The notes under the pieces are model-generated. The model was not told where the DNA came from, did not search any database, and was given only the letters and a program-made list of their open reading frames with translations. A stretch of DNA of 64,000 nt from Mycobacterium lacus (GTDB taxonomy: Bacteria > Actinomycetota > Actinomycetes > Mycobacteriales > Mycobacteriaceae), in assembly GCF_010731535.1 (NCBI RefSeq), contig NZ_AP022581.1:3667952-3731951 (forward strand), written 5' to 3'. Both the position numbers and the translations under genes were made by a program. This document shows positions 33,862-43,516 of the stretch, in pieces. The stretch's first letter is position 1. Every line of letters begins with the position of its first letter.

Positions 33862-33867
33862 CTATGA
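33862..33867. repeat. Target-site duplication CTATGA, left flank of IS21 copy 2
   Basis: CTATGA precedes the left end of copy 2 and recurs at 36530-36535 after the right end. Confidence 0.8.
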
Positions 33868-33961
33868 TGTCGACCGTCACGTAATTCCCCAGGGCTGCCG
33901 TCACGGAATTCCCCAGGTGCGGGCCTCGATGGTATGTGTACCGTGCCCGCGGTGGCGTTGT

Positions 33962-34717
33962 CTAGCTGACGCTGCGTCCGGGCCGTTTGCGGGGCCGGTA
34001 GCTGGGTCCGTCCATGAGGATCTGGTAGCTGCTGTTGATGATCCTGTCGAGTAGCGATTCGGCGACGACCGGGTTCGGGAATAGGCCGTACCAGTCGTTG
34101 GGGGCGCGGTTGGAGGTCAAGATCAGCGGCTTGCCGCTGACCGCGCGTTCGTTGATTAGCTCGTAGAGGTCGTCGGCGTGCATGGTCGTGTGCTCGCGCA
34201 TCGCAAAATCATCAAGAATCAACACGAGCGGTTTGGTGTATTCGCGGATGCGTTGGCCCCAACTGCGGTCGGCGTGCCCGCCGGCGAGGTCGGCGAGCAT
34301 CCGAGAGGTTTTGGCGAAACGGACGTCGCCGCCGCGTCGGGCTACAGCATGCCCGAGTGCTTGTGCCACATGGGTTTTGCCTACCCCAACGGGTCCGTAG
34401 AGGATGACCGACTCGCCGGCGTCGAGCCAGCGCAGCGCGGCCAGGTCGCGCAGTATGGCGGCGGGCAGTTTCGGGTTGGCGGAGAAGTCGAAGGATTCGA
34501 AGGTGGCTTGTTCTTCGAACTTCGCGCGGCGGATGCGCCGTGTCAGGGCGGCCGATTCGCGGCGGGCGATCTCGTCCTCGCACAGTGCTTGCAGGAATTC
34601 GAGGTGCCCGAAGTCGCCGTTGCGGGTCTGGGCTAGCCGGGCGTCGAGGGTGTCAAGCATGCCCGACAGTTTCAGAGTGCGCAGCGCGTTGCGCAGCGCG
34701 GGGTCACAAATACCCAT
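33962..34717 (-). CDS. istB: IstB helper ATPase of IS21 copy 2, intact
   Basis: The 251-residue AAA+ protein starts MGICDPALRNALRTLKLSGM and has Walker A GPVGVGKTHVAQAL and Walker B LVLILDDFAMRE. It binds DNA and recruits IstA to the target. This copy keeps the GGGG run that is one base short in copy 1. Confidence 0.92.
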   Translation of the reverse strand: MGICDPALRNALRTLKLSGMLDTLDARLAQTRNGDFGHLEFLQALCEDEIARRESAALTRRIRRAKFEEQATFESFDFSANPKLPAAILRDLAALRWLDAGESVILYGPVGVGKTHVAQALGHAVARRGGDVRFAKTSRMLADLAGGHADRSWGQRIREYTKPLVLILDDFAMREHTTMHADDLYELINERAVSGKPLILTSNRAPNDWYGLFPNPVVAESLLDRIINSSYQILMDGPSYRPRKRPGRSVS

Positions 34718-34789
34718 GAAGTCGTGTTCTCCTTGTGAAATAGCTTATGTGGGTTGTGATTCGGTCAGATTCCGGGACCCGGGTGACTT

Positions 34790-36363
34790 TCAGCCGACTC
34801 CGCCGGTGTCGCCGGTGGCGAACTGGTCGGGGCCACGCAGGAACGCCGCGGTAGTGGCGGCGGCGCCGGTGGCCGGTTCGGCGGTGGTGGCGTCGTGTTC
34901 GGTGCCGGCGGCCAGGATGCCCTTGATGGTCCGATACGCCGGGTCGCCGACGGCGATCGCGCAGGCGCAGGCGGCTTCGAGCCGATCACAGCCGTGCTTG
35001 TCGCGCAGCCCGAGCACTCCTTGCGCCGAGCGCAGGTGGTGGATCGCGTTGTCGCGCATGAATTCGGCGATCACCGCTTCGCAGGCGGGGCCGACCTGGG
35101 CGGCGGTGTGCCGACACCAGGTGGGGTTTTCATCGCGAAGGCGACCTTCTCCGGCGGGTAGTGGGAGAAGTCGGTGGAGCGCCCGAGGCCCGCCGCACAT
35201 GGGTGGCGACGACCTCGTTGTGGGCAAAGATCTGCACGATGTCACCGGCGGTGCGGGCGTGCAGGCGCCGCCCGATCAGCCGCCATGGCACGCTGTAGAG
35301 GGCCTTGCCGACCTTGAGGTGCGTATCGACCCCCACGGTGCCGATAGACCAGGTGGTGAGTTCGAACGCGTGGCGCGGCAACGGTTTCAACGTATCGGCC
35401 TCGATCGCTTCGAACACCCGCAGCGGCTGGCCGCCGTCGAGGGCCCGTGAATGTCGTAGCCCGGCCACCTCCCGGCTCCACCGGGCCGCCTCGCCCTGCA
35501 TCTGAGCCAGCGAGGTGAACTCGCGGCCCCGCCAGAACGAATCCCGCACATACGGCATCGGCCGCTCGACACGAGGTTTGTCCTGGGCTTGAACGCCCGG
35601 GCCGGGTCGATCAAGCAGTCGTAGTGGGCGGCCAGCTCGGCGTAGGTGCGGTTGATCTTCGGGTCATATAGGTCGGGCTTGTCCACCCCGGTCTTGAGGT
35701 TGTCGCACACCAGCCGGGCCGGAATACCATTGAAGAATTCGAATGCCTCGACATGGCAAGTGCACCAGGTGGTTTGGTCCATCCTGACCACAGGGCGAAC
35801 GAACAGGTGCCGCGAGCACGACAGCACCATGACAAACGCCCACACTGCGACTCGCTTGGCTGTGGCCGGGTTCAGCCACATTCCTAACCGGCCGTAGTCG
35901 ATCTGCGCTTCGCTGCCCGGCGGCACTTCGCCGCGCGGCACGCTCACCCGAGCACGAGCCACCTCATCGGCGAAATTCATTGCCACCCAACGCCGCACAG
36001 AGGACTCCGACACGTCGACCTGATGGTCGTCACGTAGCCGCTGCGCGATCGTGGCGACCGTAACATCGGCGTGCAGCCAGTCCTGATCCGGTCGCTATGC
36101 CGGTCGATCAACGGCCACGTCGATGCCCGCGCGCCGCGATCATCCAGTCCGGGAAACCACTGCGCGATCCGCGCCGCCCACTGCTCGGCGCTCAGCGGTT
36201 CTCCGCCTGGGCCAATGCCCTCGGCGACCGCCGGGGCCAGATACTTGCGGATCGTCTTACGATCCATCCCCAGCGACTGCCACAACTGCACCTGTGAGCG
36301 ACCAGCCTGCCAATGCGTGTACAACTCGATCAGATCGAACATCTCGATATCTCTCCTCGCCAT
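34790..36363 (-). pseudogene. istA: IstA transposase of IS21 copy 2, several frameshifts
   Basis: It starts MARRDIEMFDLIELYTHWQ at 36363 with an intact HTH LWQSLGMDRKTIRKYLAPAVAE (broken in copy 1) but loses frame at about 36084 and 35584, where it lacks one base relative to copy 1, and near 35175, where both copies are broken. Taken together the two copies would give most of one full IstA, so neither looks able to transpose as read. Confidence 0.85.
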
Positions 36364-36529
36364 CAGTGCCCCTTCGTCCGCCGTACTCCGACGGATCAAG
36401 AGCGAACATGTGTGCGAGGCCCACACCCGGCAGACACACCGCCCAGGGTGGGGAATTACCTGACAGCCAGGGTGGGGAATTCCGTGACGGACAACCCCTC
36501 AAACCTGGGGAATTGCGTGACCGCTGACA

Positions 36530-36535
36530 CTATGA
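36530..36535. repeat. Target-site duplication CTATGA, right flank of IS21 copy 2
   Basis: Second half of the 6-bp duplication; the old istA frame resumes across it. Confidence 0.8.
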
Positions 36536-37219
36536 GGGGTCGCCGCGGAACTTCCGTCGGCTGGTAGCCGAGGAGAAAGCGTTGTGGCGCAAGGATAATC
36601 ATCGGGGTTGCCGCCCGGTGATGTGGTAGCCGGGTGAATACCTGGTGATCGATTGGGCCGAGGCCGCGCCGGGGTTGTTCGTGTTCTGCGCGGTGCTGGC
36701 GTTCTCGCGGTGGCGGTTCGTGCGGTTTGCCGCCGATCAGAAAGCCTCCACGACGCTGGCGATGATCGCCGAGGCGCTGGCCGCGATCGGTGGGGTCCCG
36801 GCCAAAGTGCTGGCTGATCGGACGGGCTGTCTGAAGGGCGGGGTGGTCGCCAACGTGGTCGTCCGTCCCCACGGCCCAGTATGTCCGTTTCGCCACGCAT
36901 TACGGTTTCCGCCCGGATTGGTGTGAGGCGGCCGATCCGGCCTCCAACGGCATTGTGGAGCACCTGTGTGTTGGCGCCGTTGCCGTCGCTGCGCGCGGAG
37001 ATCAGTGCGGCCTCGGTGACCCGCAAGGCCGACCGGCTCGCGTGTGCCGGCTACGGCTCGGCGCGCTACTCGGTGCCCACCCGGCTGGTCGGCCAGCGTC
37101 AGCATTGTCATCGACCACGGGGGGCTGCTGGTCGTCGAGCCGGGCACCGGGGCCATCGTGGCCGAACACGAACTCATCGCCCCCGGAGAGACGTCAACCT
37201 TCACGTCAATGTCGACGCC

Positions 37220-38725
37220 TCATCGATTGCTCTCCTCGACCAGCCGCAGCGCGCTCAAAATCCCAGCCCGAACTACCGTCTCCGAGCAGAAAAGTGTCTT
37301 TGCAACCCACAACGGGGGGTACGGCGGCTTGCAATGTCGTGATAGCCACTCACCCGCTCGTCTGATTTGTGTCCCTAGAAATGCGCCGCCCTGCTTTTGC
37401 CAATGCGCCAGTGCTTGAATGCAGTATGCGGTCTCTTCCGCAGTGGCCGGACCGTCGAAGAATCCCCAAGAGCCGTCGGACCGCTGGGTATCAAGAATCC
37501 ACTCAATCGCCTCCGCGCACAGTGCGTCATCGTAATTACTGACAGCACGTATCAGATGCGAGGTCGTATAGTATGCGGATCGGTGCCATTTATCTCGCCA
37601 GCAGCAGCTCCCAGGTTCCTTGCTTGATCGGATGAAACTAAGAATTTTTTGTACTCGAAGATCAGATTTGTCGAAACCCGCCTGCTTAAGCGCGCCGAGC
37701 ACGTGGACATTTGTCGATATTGACGGGCCAACTTCGTGGGAGTAGGTGCAGAACCAGTCAGCTTCTTCAAACCTCAAGACGGCGGCGAGATCCGGGGACC
37801 TTCCGAATTTCGACAAAACTTCATAGGCCACACTTGTAGTATCGCAATCTTCCAGCGTAGAGTAGCCGGTCCATCCCAACCCTCGACCGGGGTGCCAATG
37901 TTGTTCGACCTGATCAAGATAAGGTTGACATGCGCCAACGACCTCTGGATCGGATAAATCTATCTCGATAAGCGAGAGATTCCAGAGCGACCAAACGAGC
38001 TCGAAAATCTCCGCTTGATAGAACGCCGGTGCGCCGCCATTGGAAGCTTGAATTATCGATGAGATGTAGCCCAGGGTGTGCTTATCTCTGGGTTTAACAT
38101 ATAATGCGTAGTACGCCGACGCCGACGGCGAATACATGACTGATCCGTTTGTCTCCCGCAGATTATCTGGATCCAGGATGTGGAGCCTGTCATGACCAGC
38201 CATCTCCACAGAGAAGGCTGCGGCGATGTGCCGCGAAATTCTTTGTCCGGCGAGTTTTCTAAGCTTCTTCTCGCGCATTCCAGCAAGCTCACCGAGGATG
38301 CATTTCCCGTGGCCAGTGATAAGGCCAAATTCCTCCGCCTCGGCCACAAGCGTCGGCGCGATCAACTCAAACCCGACTGTGGCATCGTTCATATCGAGTC
38401 CGAAGCCTTCGACGGCAGCAGAGGCCAGGTTCTGCAGGGCTAGCAAACCCTTTTGAACGTGTCTTGCGTACGTGCGCCGATGGTTCCCTGACACCAGGCT
38501 GATCATGGCCGCCAAGGTGGACAGCAGTCGATCCGCGTAGCAAAAAGGGAACGCGGCGCCCCAGGAGCCGTCGGAAAGCTGATTCTCACAAAGCCAGTCG
38601 ACGGCCAGGTCGCCTAGTCCATCATCGATCTGCCCCAGCCTGGCAACCCACGCCGTGTCATAGGCCGTGCTTGAAATACCGTTGCCCAGTGCCGCTTTCG
38701 CCAGCAGCAAACTGAAATTATCCAT
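37220..38725 (-). CDS. Tuberculosinyl diphosphate synthase (class II diterpene cyclase, Rv3377c homologue)
   Basis: This enzyme cyclises geranylgeranyl diphosphate to tuberculosinyl (halimadienyl) diphosphate. The ATG at 38725 (MDNFSLLLAKAALGNGISSTAYDTAWVARL) gives 501 residues, the same as the M. tuberculosis enzyme, and similarity runs end to end. The class II acid motif is the DxDTT of LEDCDTTSVAYEVLSKFGR. QW-type repeats include QLSDGSWGAAFPF and QRSDGSWGFFDG. It is the last gene of the cluster, 4 bases after the Rv3378c homologue. Base use is less GC-rich than the flanking core genes, in line with horizontal origin. Confidence 0.95.
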   Translation of the reverse strand: MDNFSLLLAKAALGNGISSTAYDTAWVARLGQIDDGLGDLAVDWLCENQLSDGSWGAAFPFCYADRLLSTLAAMISLVSGNHRRTYARHVQKGLLALQNLASAAVEGFGLDMNDATVGFELIAPTLVAEAEEFGLITGHGKCILGELAGMREKKLRKLAGQRISRHIAAAFSVEMAGHDRLHILDPDNLRETNGSVMYSPSASAYYALYVKPRDKHTLGYISSIIQASNGGAPAFYQAEIFELVWSLWNLSLIEIDLSDPEVVGACQPYLDQVEQHWHPGRGLGWTGYSTLEDCDTTSVAYEVLSKFGRSPDLAAVLRFEEADWFCTYSHEVGPSISTNVHVLGALKQAGFDKSDLRVQKILSFIRSSKEPGSCCWRDKWHRSAYYTTSHLIRAVSNYDDALCAEAIEWILDTQRSDGSWGFFDGPATAEETAYCIQALAHWQKQGGAFLGTQIRRAGEWLSRHCKPPYPPLWVAKTLFCSETVVRAGILSALRLVEESNR

Positions 38726-38729
38726 ACCT

Positions 38730-39620
38730 TCAGGCCTGTGCGAACCAGATGCCATCGTGAACACAACCCACACCGAAAACCCTGTCACGCTGAGCGTGAT
38801 ATCTGTTGCGCAGCAAATTCAGTTGATCGTCTGACATCGTTGAATAATCCGGCTTGGGCCGGAAATGGCGAAGATAAATATGATCGTAGAGTATTCTCCG
38901 GAGCACCGTTTCATTCATATAATAGGTCGGGGCGGCAGTATAATACAGGCTGGTCTTTCCGGAGCAGAGCATGGGGACATCAAAGACGGTGAAGCGTCCG
39001 AATCCGATGTATATGTCGGCTCGCTCAATATATTCTCCGTAATAGCCTTCGATAACTTCTCTTCGCGTGGGCGGCTTCCGATGCGTCTTGTACCATGTGA
39101 TAGCAGATCGCGCGACAGCCTCGACGGCGTCGCTGCCGAAAATACCGTAAAAGAGTTTGTGTTCCAAGTTGGATGATGTGCGGATCATCAGTTCATCGAA
39201 TAGGCCAGTGACAGCAGTCCCTTGTGTGGTCGAGGACAGTCGTCTTTTATAATCACCATAAAAATGAACGCGGACATTGTGTTCTTTATATAGCGCCAGA
39301 ACCTCCGCGTCGTTGGCAACCAATGCCATTCCGTCGATTGCCTGCGCGATGTATCGCTCACCGCGATCTAGCAGGTCTTCGCCAAAGATCGGCGCGATCA
39401 CCGTTTCGATGCCGTGGCTGAAGAGCATCGTGAAGATACGAATAGATTGATGCAAGGCTGCCTGCAAATAATCGCCGTGTTGCTGACCATGTTCGAGCTG
39501 ATACCAGCGCCGCGTGCCATCGACGGGAAGGACGCAAACTTTCGGCCCGCGGAGACGCACGGTGTCTGCAACCGCGCTCATCGAAAGCGCCATGAATTCT
39601 TCCTCGCTAGGTGTGTTCAT
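38730..39620 (-). CDS. Tuberculosinyl-adenosine transferase (Rv3378c homologue)
   Basis: In M. tuberculosis this enzyme transfers the tuberculosinyl group to N1 of adenosine, giving 1-TbAd, a lipid that blocks phagosome acidification. The 296-residue length is identical. The (Z)-prenyl-transferase-like fold is marked by DGTRRWYQLE near the start with the catalytic aspartate, and by RRILYDHIYLRHFRPKPDYSTMS and GVGCVHDGIWFAQA at the end. The key motifs are intact, so the organism probably makes 1-TbAd or a close analogue. It starts 46 bases after dxs2. Confidence 0.95.
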   Translation of the reverse strand: MNTPSEEEFMALSMSAVADTVRLRGPKVCVLPVDGTRRWYQLEHGQQHGDYLQAALHQSIRIFTMLFSHGIETVIAPIFGEDLLDRGERYIAQAIDGMALVANDAEVLALYKEHNVRVHFYGDYKRRLSSTTQGTAVTGLFDELMIRTSSNLEHKLFYGIFGSDAVEAVARSAITWYKTHRKPPTRREVIEGYYGEYIERADIYIGFGRFTVFDVPMLCSGKTSLYYTAAPTYYMNETVLRRILYDHIYLRHFRPKPDYSTMSDDQLNLLRNRYHAQRDRVFGVGCVHDGIWFAQA

Positions 39621-39666
39621 GTTCTTTCTCCGTAGTGATTGCGGGGTCCAGCGGGCCGGGCCGCGT

Positions 39667-41457
39667 TTATAGAGCGTTGAGCAGTGACCTGCACCTTGTG
39701 CTGATTACGGGGCCGGTCAGCCCGTGGCTGGCAAGGATATGGTCTCGGCTGGCGTGTGGAATATATGCCGATGGGAGAGCCTGGGTGTACATACGTATTT
39801 GTGGGTCCATTCGGCCGATGTGATGGCTGAGGCGCATGCCGATCCCGGAGTCGCCAATCGCGTCCTCGACACACACCGCGATGTGGTGCTGGCTGGCCAG
39901 TTCGGCGAGAACCGGATCGAGCGGCCAAATCCATTGTGGGTCGACCACCGTTACCCCGATTCCGCAGTCGCTGAGGCACCGGGCGGCGTCTATGCATGCT
40001 CGGCTCATGGCGCCCACCGCAACCAGCAGCACGTCGCGCCGCAGGGCTGGCGGTGGTACCTGCAAGACATCGACGCCGCCGACTGTCTGTATTGCGGTGA
40101 TCTGTTTGCCCACGGCGCCTTTGGGGAAACGCACTGCCGCGGGACCCGCAATCTCGACCGCGGTACGTAGCTGTTGTCGCAGCCGTGGCGCGTCGCGCGG
40201 ACAGGCGATCCGTAATCCAGGAACGCAGGCCAGCAGCCCCAGATCCCACAATCCGTGGTGGCTTGGTCCGTCGGGCCCCGTAACTCCGGCCCGGTCAAGC
40301 ACGAGCGTCACCGGCAACCGGTGCAACCCGATGTCGAGGAGAAGTTGGTCAAAGGCGCGGTGCAAGAAGGTGGAGTACAGCGCGACAACGGGATGGGTTC
40401 CCGCGGTGGCCAGGCCGGCTGCAGACGCGAGCAGATGTTGTTCGGCGATGCCCGAATCGAACACCCGATGCGGGTATCGTCGAGACAGCGCACCCAGACC
40501 AGCGGGCAGCCGCATCGCCGCGGTCAGCCCGACAACGTCGCATCGATCCTCGGCGATGCGGACCATTTCGTCCTCGAACACATCGGTCCAACTCGGCTGG
40601 CTGGGTGCAGTAGGGCGCCCGGTGGCGACGTCGACCACGCCGCAGGCGTGCATGCGGTCGCTCTCGTCGGCTTCGGCTGGCCGATAACCCCGGCCCTTCT
40701 CGGTCACTGCGTGAACGACCACGGGCCTAGCTGCCGCAACCGCCGCTCGTAAGGCCGCACATGTGTCCGCGATGTTATGTCCATCGACCGGACCGATGTA
40801 GGCAAATCCCATCGCCTCAAATATGTTCGACCCGCTGAATGTGCCGAGGCGAAGTTGCTTTAGGTGTGCGGCCAGGGCGCCCGCGGTGGGGTCGTAAGAG
40901 CGACCGTTGTCATTGACCACGACAATCACCGGCCGGGCGGCCGCACCGAGGTTATTCAGGCCCTCCCATGCCACGCCCCCGGTGAGAGCACCGTCGCCGA
41001 TCACCGCGACGACGGCTCGATCGTGCTGCCCTTGCAGGGCCAATGCTTTGACGATGCCGTCCACCCACGCGAGGCTGACCGACGCATGGGAGTTCTCAAC
41101 CCAGTCGTGTGGCGATTCACACCGATTGGGATACCCCGATAGGCCATCGGCATGGCGCAGCGTGGCGAAGTCTTTGACGCGGCCGGTGAGCAACTTGTGC
41201 GGATAGCTTTGGTGTCCGGTGTCGAACACCACGATGTCATGTGGCGAGGTGAACACTCGATGCAAAGCGATGGTCAACTCCACCACGCCAAGTCCAGCGC
41301 CGAGATGACCGCCAGTGGCTGTCACTGTTTCGATGAGTTGTCGACGGATTTGCTCGGCCAGCACTGGAAGCTGGCCTTCCGGAAGCGCGTGAACGTCGCA
41401 CGGACCGCTGATCGCGGTAAGCACGTCGCCGTGTTGGTTGCGAATCGCAGTCGTCAT
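39667..41457 (-). CDS. dxs2: 1-deoxy-D-xylulose-5-phosphate synthase 2, full length
   Basis: A thiamine-diphosphate enzyme that makes the first MEP-pathway intermediate from pyruvate and glyceraldehyde 3-phosphate. The 596 residues include TGGHLGAGLGVVELTIALH, the ThDP motif GDGALTGGVAWEGLNNLG with NDN, and the transketolase domain FDSGIAEQHLLASAAGLA. It is a little shorter than Dxs1 but complete. In M. tuberculosis the homologous Rv3379c is N-terminally shortened next to an IS6110 copy; here it overlaps lytB1 by 4 bases (ATGA) with no IS between, the likely ancestral form. It supplies precursor for the terpene genes beside it. Confidence 0.93.
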   Translation of the reverse strand: MTTAIRNQHGDVLTAISGPCDVHALPEGQLPVLAEQIRRQLIETVTATGGHLGAGLGVVELTIALHRVFTSPHDIVVFDTGHQSYPHKLLTGRVKDFATLRHADGLSGYPNRCESPHDWVENSHASVSLAWVDGIVKALALQGQHDRAVVAVIGDGALTGGVAWEGLNNLGAAARPVIVVVNDNGRSYDPTAGALAAHLKQLRLGTFSGSNIFEAMGFAYIGPVDGHNIADTCAALRAAVAAARPVVVHAVTEKGRGYRPAEADESDRMHACGVVDVATGRPTAPSQPSWTDVFEDEMVRIAEDRCDVVGLTAAMRLPAGLGALSRRYPHRVFDSGIAEQHLLASAAGLATAGTHPVVALYSTFLHRAFDQLLLDIGLHRLPVTLVLDRAGVTGPDGPSHHGLWDLGLLACVPGLRIACPRDAPRLRQQLRTAVEIAGPAAVRFPKGAVGKQITAIQTVGGVDVLQVPPPALRRDVLLVAVGAMSRACIDAARCLSDCGIGVTVVDPQWIWPLDPVLAELASQHHIAVCVEDAIGDSGIGMRLSHHIGRMDPQIRMYTQALPSAYIPHASRDHILASHGLTGPVISTRCRSLLNAL

Positions 41458-42443
41458 AACGCGCGCGCCTGTTTGGGCAGGGCAAACCTCACTGTCTCGG
41501 TCGCCACCGAGCGCTCCACCAACGTGATCGGGGCCAGTACGCGCAGCGCATCAACAACCTCCTCGACCAATCGTGGAGGCGCCGACGCACCCGCGGTGAT
41601 GCCGACGGTCGAGACCGAGGACAGCCATTCGGGCACAATGTCGTCGGGACCATCGATCAAATGGGCCGGCGTGCCGGTTCGCTCGGCCAACTCGACCAGA
41701 CGCTGCGAATTCGATGAATTACGTGAGCCAATGACCAACACAACGTCGCACTCACTGACAATCGCCTGCACCGCGTGCTGCCTGTTCGTGGTGGCGTAGC
41801 AGATGTCCTCCGAGGGGGGTTGGCCCAACGCGGGAAACCGGGCACGCAGCGCCTCGATCACATCCGCCGTTTCATCAAGTGCCAGGGTTGTCTGAGTCAG
41901 GTACGACACCGGGGTGCCCTCCGGCAAGTCCAGCGCCGCTACGTCGGCGGGTGTTTGCACCAATATTGTTGACCGCGGGGCGACCCCAAGCGTGCCTTCG
42001 GACTCCTCATGTCCGGCGTGCCCGATCAAAACCACCGTGTCACCACGGGCGGCAAAACGTGCGGCTTCAGCGTGGACTTTCGCCACCAGCGGGCAGGTCG
42101 CGTCGACGACCCGCAGCCCACGCTCATGGGCGCAAGCGCGCACTGCCGGGGAAACCCCATGCGCGGAGAACACCACGACCGCCCCCGGTGGCGCCGGTTC
42201 GGGAATCTCATCGAGGTCCTCGACGAAAATCGCACCTTTCTGCTGCAACTCGGCAACCACAACTTTGTTGTGCACGATTTGCTTGCGCACATATACCGGA
42301 CCAGCGGCATCGTCGAGCACCCGTTCGACTGCTTCGATAGCGCGTTCTACGCCAGCGCAAAAGGAACGCGGCGAAGCTAACAGCACCTTCAATTCGCCAG
42401 CAACGGGCTCCTGCACGGCCGGTTCGCCAAAGAACTCGGACAT
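41454..42443 (-). CDS. lytB1: 4-hydroxy-3-methylbut-2-enyl diphosphate reductase, second copy
   Basis: LytB/IspH carries out the last MEP-pathway step, giving IPP and DMAPP through a 4Fe-4S cluster. The 329 residues (ATG 42443, MSEFFGEPAVQEP) contain the three cluster cysteines in SFCAGVERAIEAVERVL, DATCPLVAKVHAEA and DICYATTNRQHAV, plus HNKVVV, GHAGHEESEGTLG and SRNSSNSQRLVE. It overlaps idsB by one base (TGATG). The housekeeping lytB2 must be elsewhere. Confidence 0.95.
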   Translation of the reverse strand: MSEFFGEPAVQEPVAGELKVLLASPRSFCAGVERAIEAVERVLDDAAGPVYVRKQIVHNKVVVAELQQKGAIFVEDLDEIPEPAPPGAVVVFSAHGVSPAVRACAHERGLRVVDATCPLVAKVHAEAARFAARGDTVVLIGHAGHEESEGTLGVAPRSTILVQTPADVAALDLPEGTPVSYLTQTTLALDETADVIEALRARFPALGQPPSEDICYATTNRQHAVQAIVSECDVVLVIGSRNSSNSQRLVELAERTGTPAHLIDGPDDIVPEWLSSVSTVGITAGASAPPRLVEEVVDALRVLAPITLVERSVATETVRFALPKQARAL

Positions 42444-43516
42444 CAGCGCTCCCGGCGGCAAATCAGTTCGGACAACGCGATCAGATCTTGGGTTCTCACG
42501 GCGTCGGGCAGCGCCGCGACAGCGGCCTGGATCTGTTCATCGGCACATCGCTGCACGGCCAGTCGGCCCCCGGCGACCTCAATCAGCGCGGCCGCCCGAT
42601 CGATATCAGTCGCTGTCATTGCGACACTAGATTGATAGAGCGCTGCGAGTTCTATCGCTGCTTCGGATTTCGAGTTCAGTGCCGCTACCACCGGCAGCGT
42701 CGCTTTACGCCGAGCAAGATCATTGCCTGCTGGCTTTCCCGTCACGCCAGGGTCACCCCAGATGCCAATCAAATCATCGACGCATTGAAACGCAAGCCCT
42801 AACTCATAACCAAACCGTTCCAACGCAGCAATCGTCGGGTCATCTGCATTGGCGCTCAAAGCTCCTAGGGCACAACAACAACCCATCAGCGCCGCGGTCT
42901 TGCGCCCCGCCATATGTAGGTAGTCGTCGACCGTAACTTCCTGGTGGCCTTCGAATGAGCAGTCCTCGAGCTGGCCTACGCACAAGTCCAGGCACGACGC
43001 CTCCAAGCGCATGATCGCCTCGAGTGCGACAGAATGATCTCGCAAGTCGGTCAGTATTCGAATCGCTAAGGCGTGCAGTGCATCTCCCAGCAGGATGGCC
43101 TCATCGACGCCCCACACACTCCACACCGTCGGTCGTCCCCTGCGAGTCGTGTCCCCATCCATCACATCGTCATGCAGCAACGTAAAGTTGTGCACCAATT
43201 CGACAGCAGCCGCAACCAGGACTGCATCGACGGCATCACCGCCACAGGCCGCAGCCACCGCACAGACAAGGGCGGCGCGAATGAACTTGCCCGACGATCC
43301 GGCTACCTCAGATCTATCGGAATTCCACCAGCCAAGATGATAGCCCGCCATCGTCGCCAACGGCTCACCCAAGGACTCGATAGCCATGTGCAACACGGGA
43401 TCACAGGAGGTTCGAACGCGTCCTAACAATGTTTGCGCAACATCGGAAGGAATATTCCCAAGAAATCCTGTCTCCAGAGTCAACGCGCCTCCCGTAAGGT
43501 CCGCGGCCCCTACCAT
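42443..43516 (-). CDS. idsB: Geranylgeranyl diphosphate synthase-type prenyltransferase
   Basis: A trans-prenyl diphosphate synthase that extends DMAPP with IPP. The first Asp-rich motif is LLHDDVMD and the second is CVDDLIGIWGDP, the form also found in M. tuberculosis IdsB. Other family parts are GKFIRAALV, VELVHNF and RKTAALMGCCCALG. It is the first gene of the cluster and gives the C20 substrate of the cyclase. The ATG at 43516 is the nearest good start; an ATG at 43543 and shorter starts are possible. Confidence 0.93.
   Translation of the reverse strand: MVGAADLTGGALTLETGFLGNIPSDVAQTLLGRVRTSCDPVLHMAIESLGEPLATMAGYHLGWWNSDRSEVAGSSGKFIRAALVCAVAAACGGDAVDAVLVAAAVELVHNFTLLHDDVMDGDTTRRGRPTVWSVWGVDEAILLGDALHALAIRILTDLRDHSVALEAIMRLEASCLDLCVGQLEDCSFEGHQEVTVDDYLHMAGRKTAALMGCCCALGALSANADDPTIAALERFGYELGLAFQCVDDLIGIWGDPGVTGKPAGNDLARRKATLPVVAALNSKSEAAIELAALYQSSVAMTATDIDRAAALIEVAGGRLAVQRCADEQIQAAVAALPDAVRTQDLIALSELICRRER

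Larger units (their letters stand above)
33868..36529 (-). mobile_element. IS21-family insertion sequence, copy 2 (2662 bp)
   Basis: The same element as at 20438-23097, with the same ends and internal repeats, almost base for base identical; the differences that I found are single-base indels in homopolymer runs. It is flanked by a 6-bp duplication and lies inside an older, unrelated IS21-family transposase gene. Confidence 0.93.
33700..37200 (+). pseudogene. Older IS21-family istA remnant, split by IS21 copy 2
   Basis: Before the inserted copy (33700-33867) the plus strand reads AERVAKSRGRISAKRLLPIAKAAGYD; after it (36536 on) it resumes as SPRNFRRLVAEEKALWRKDNHRGCRPVMW, a stop, then PGEYLVIDWAEAAPGLFVFCAVLAFSRWRFVRFAADQ and, in other frames, the C-terminal RYSVPTRLVG and GAIVAEHELIAPGE. 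This is an IS1533-like transposase of the IS21 family with several frameshifts and an internal loss near 36960. No istB partner remains; the terpene synthase gene begins directly after. Confidence 0.8.
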
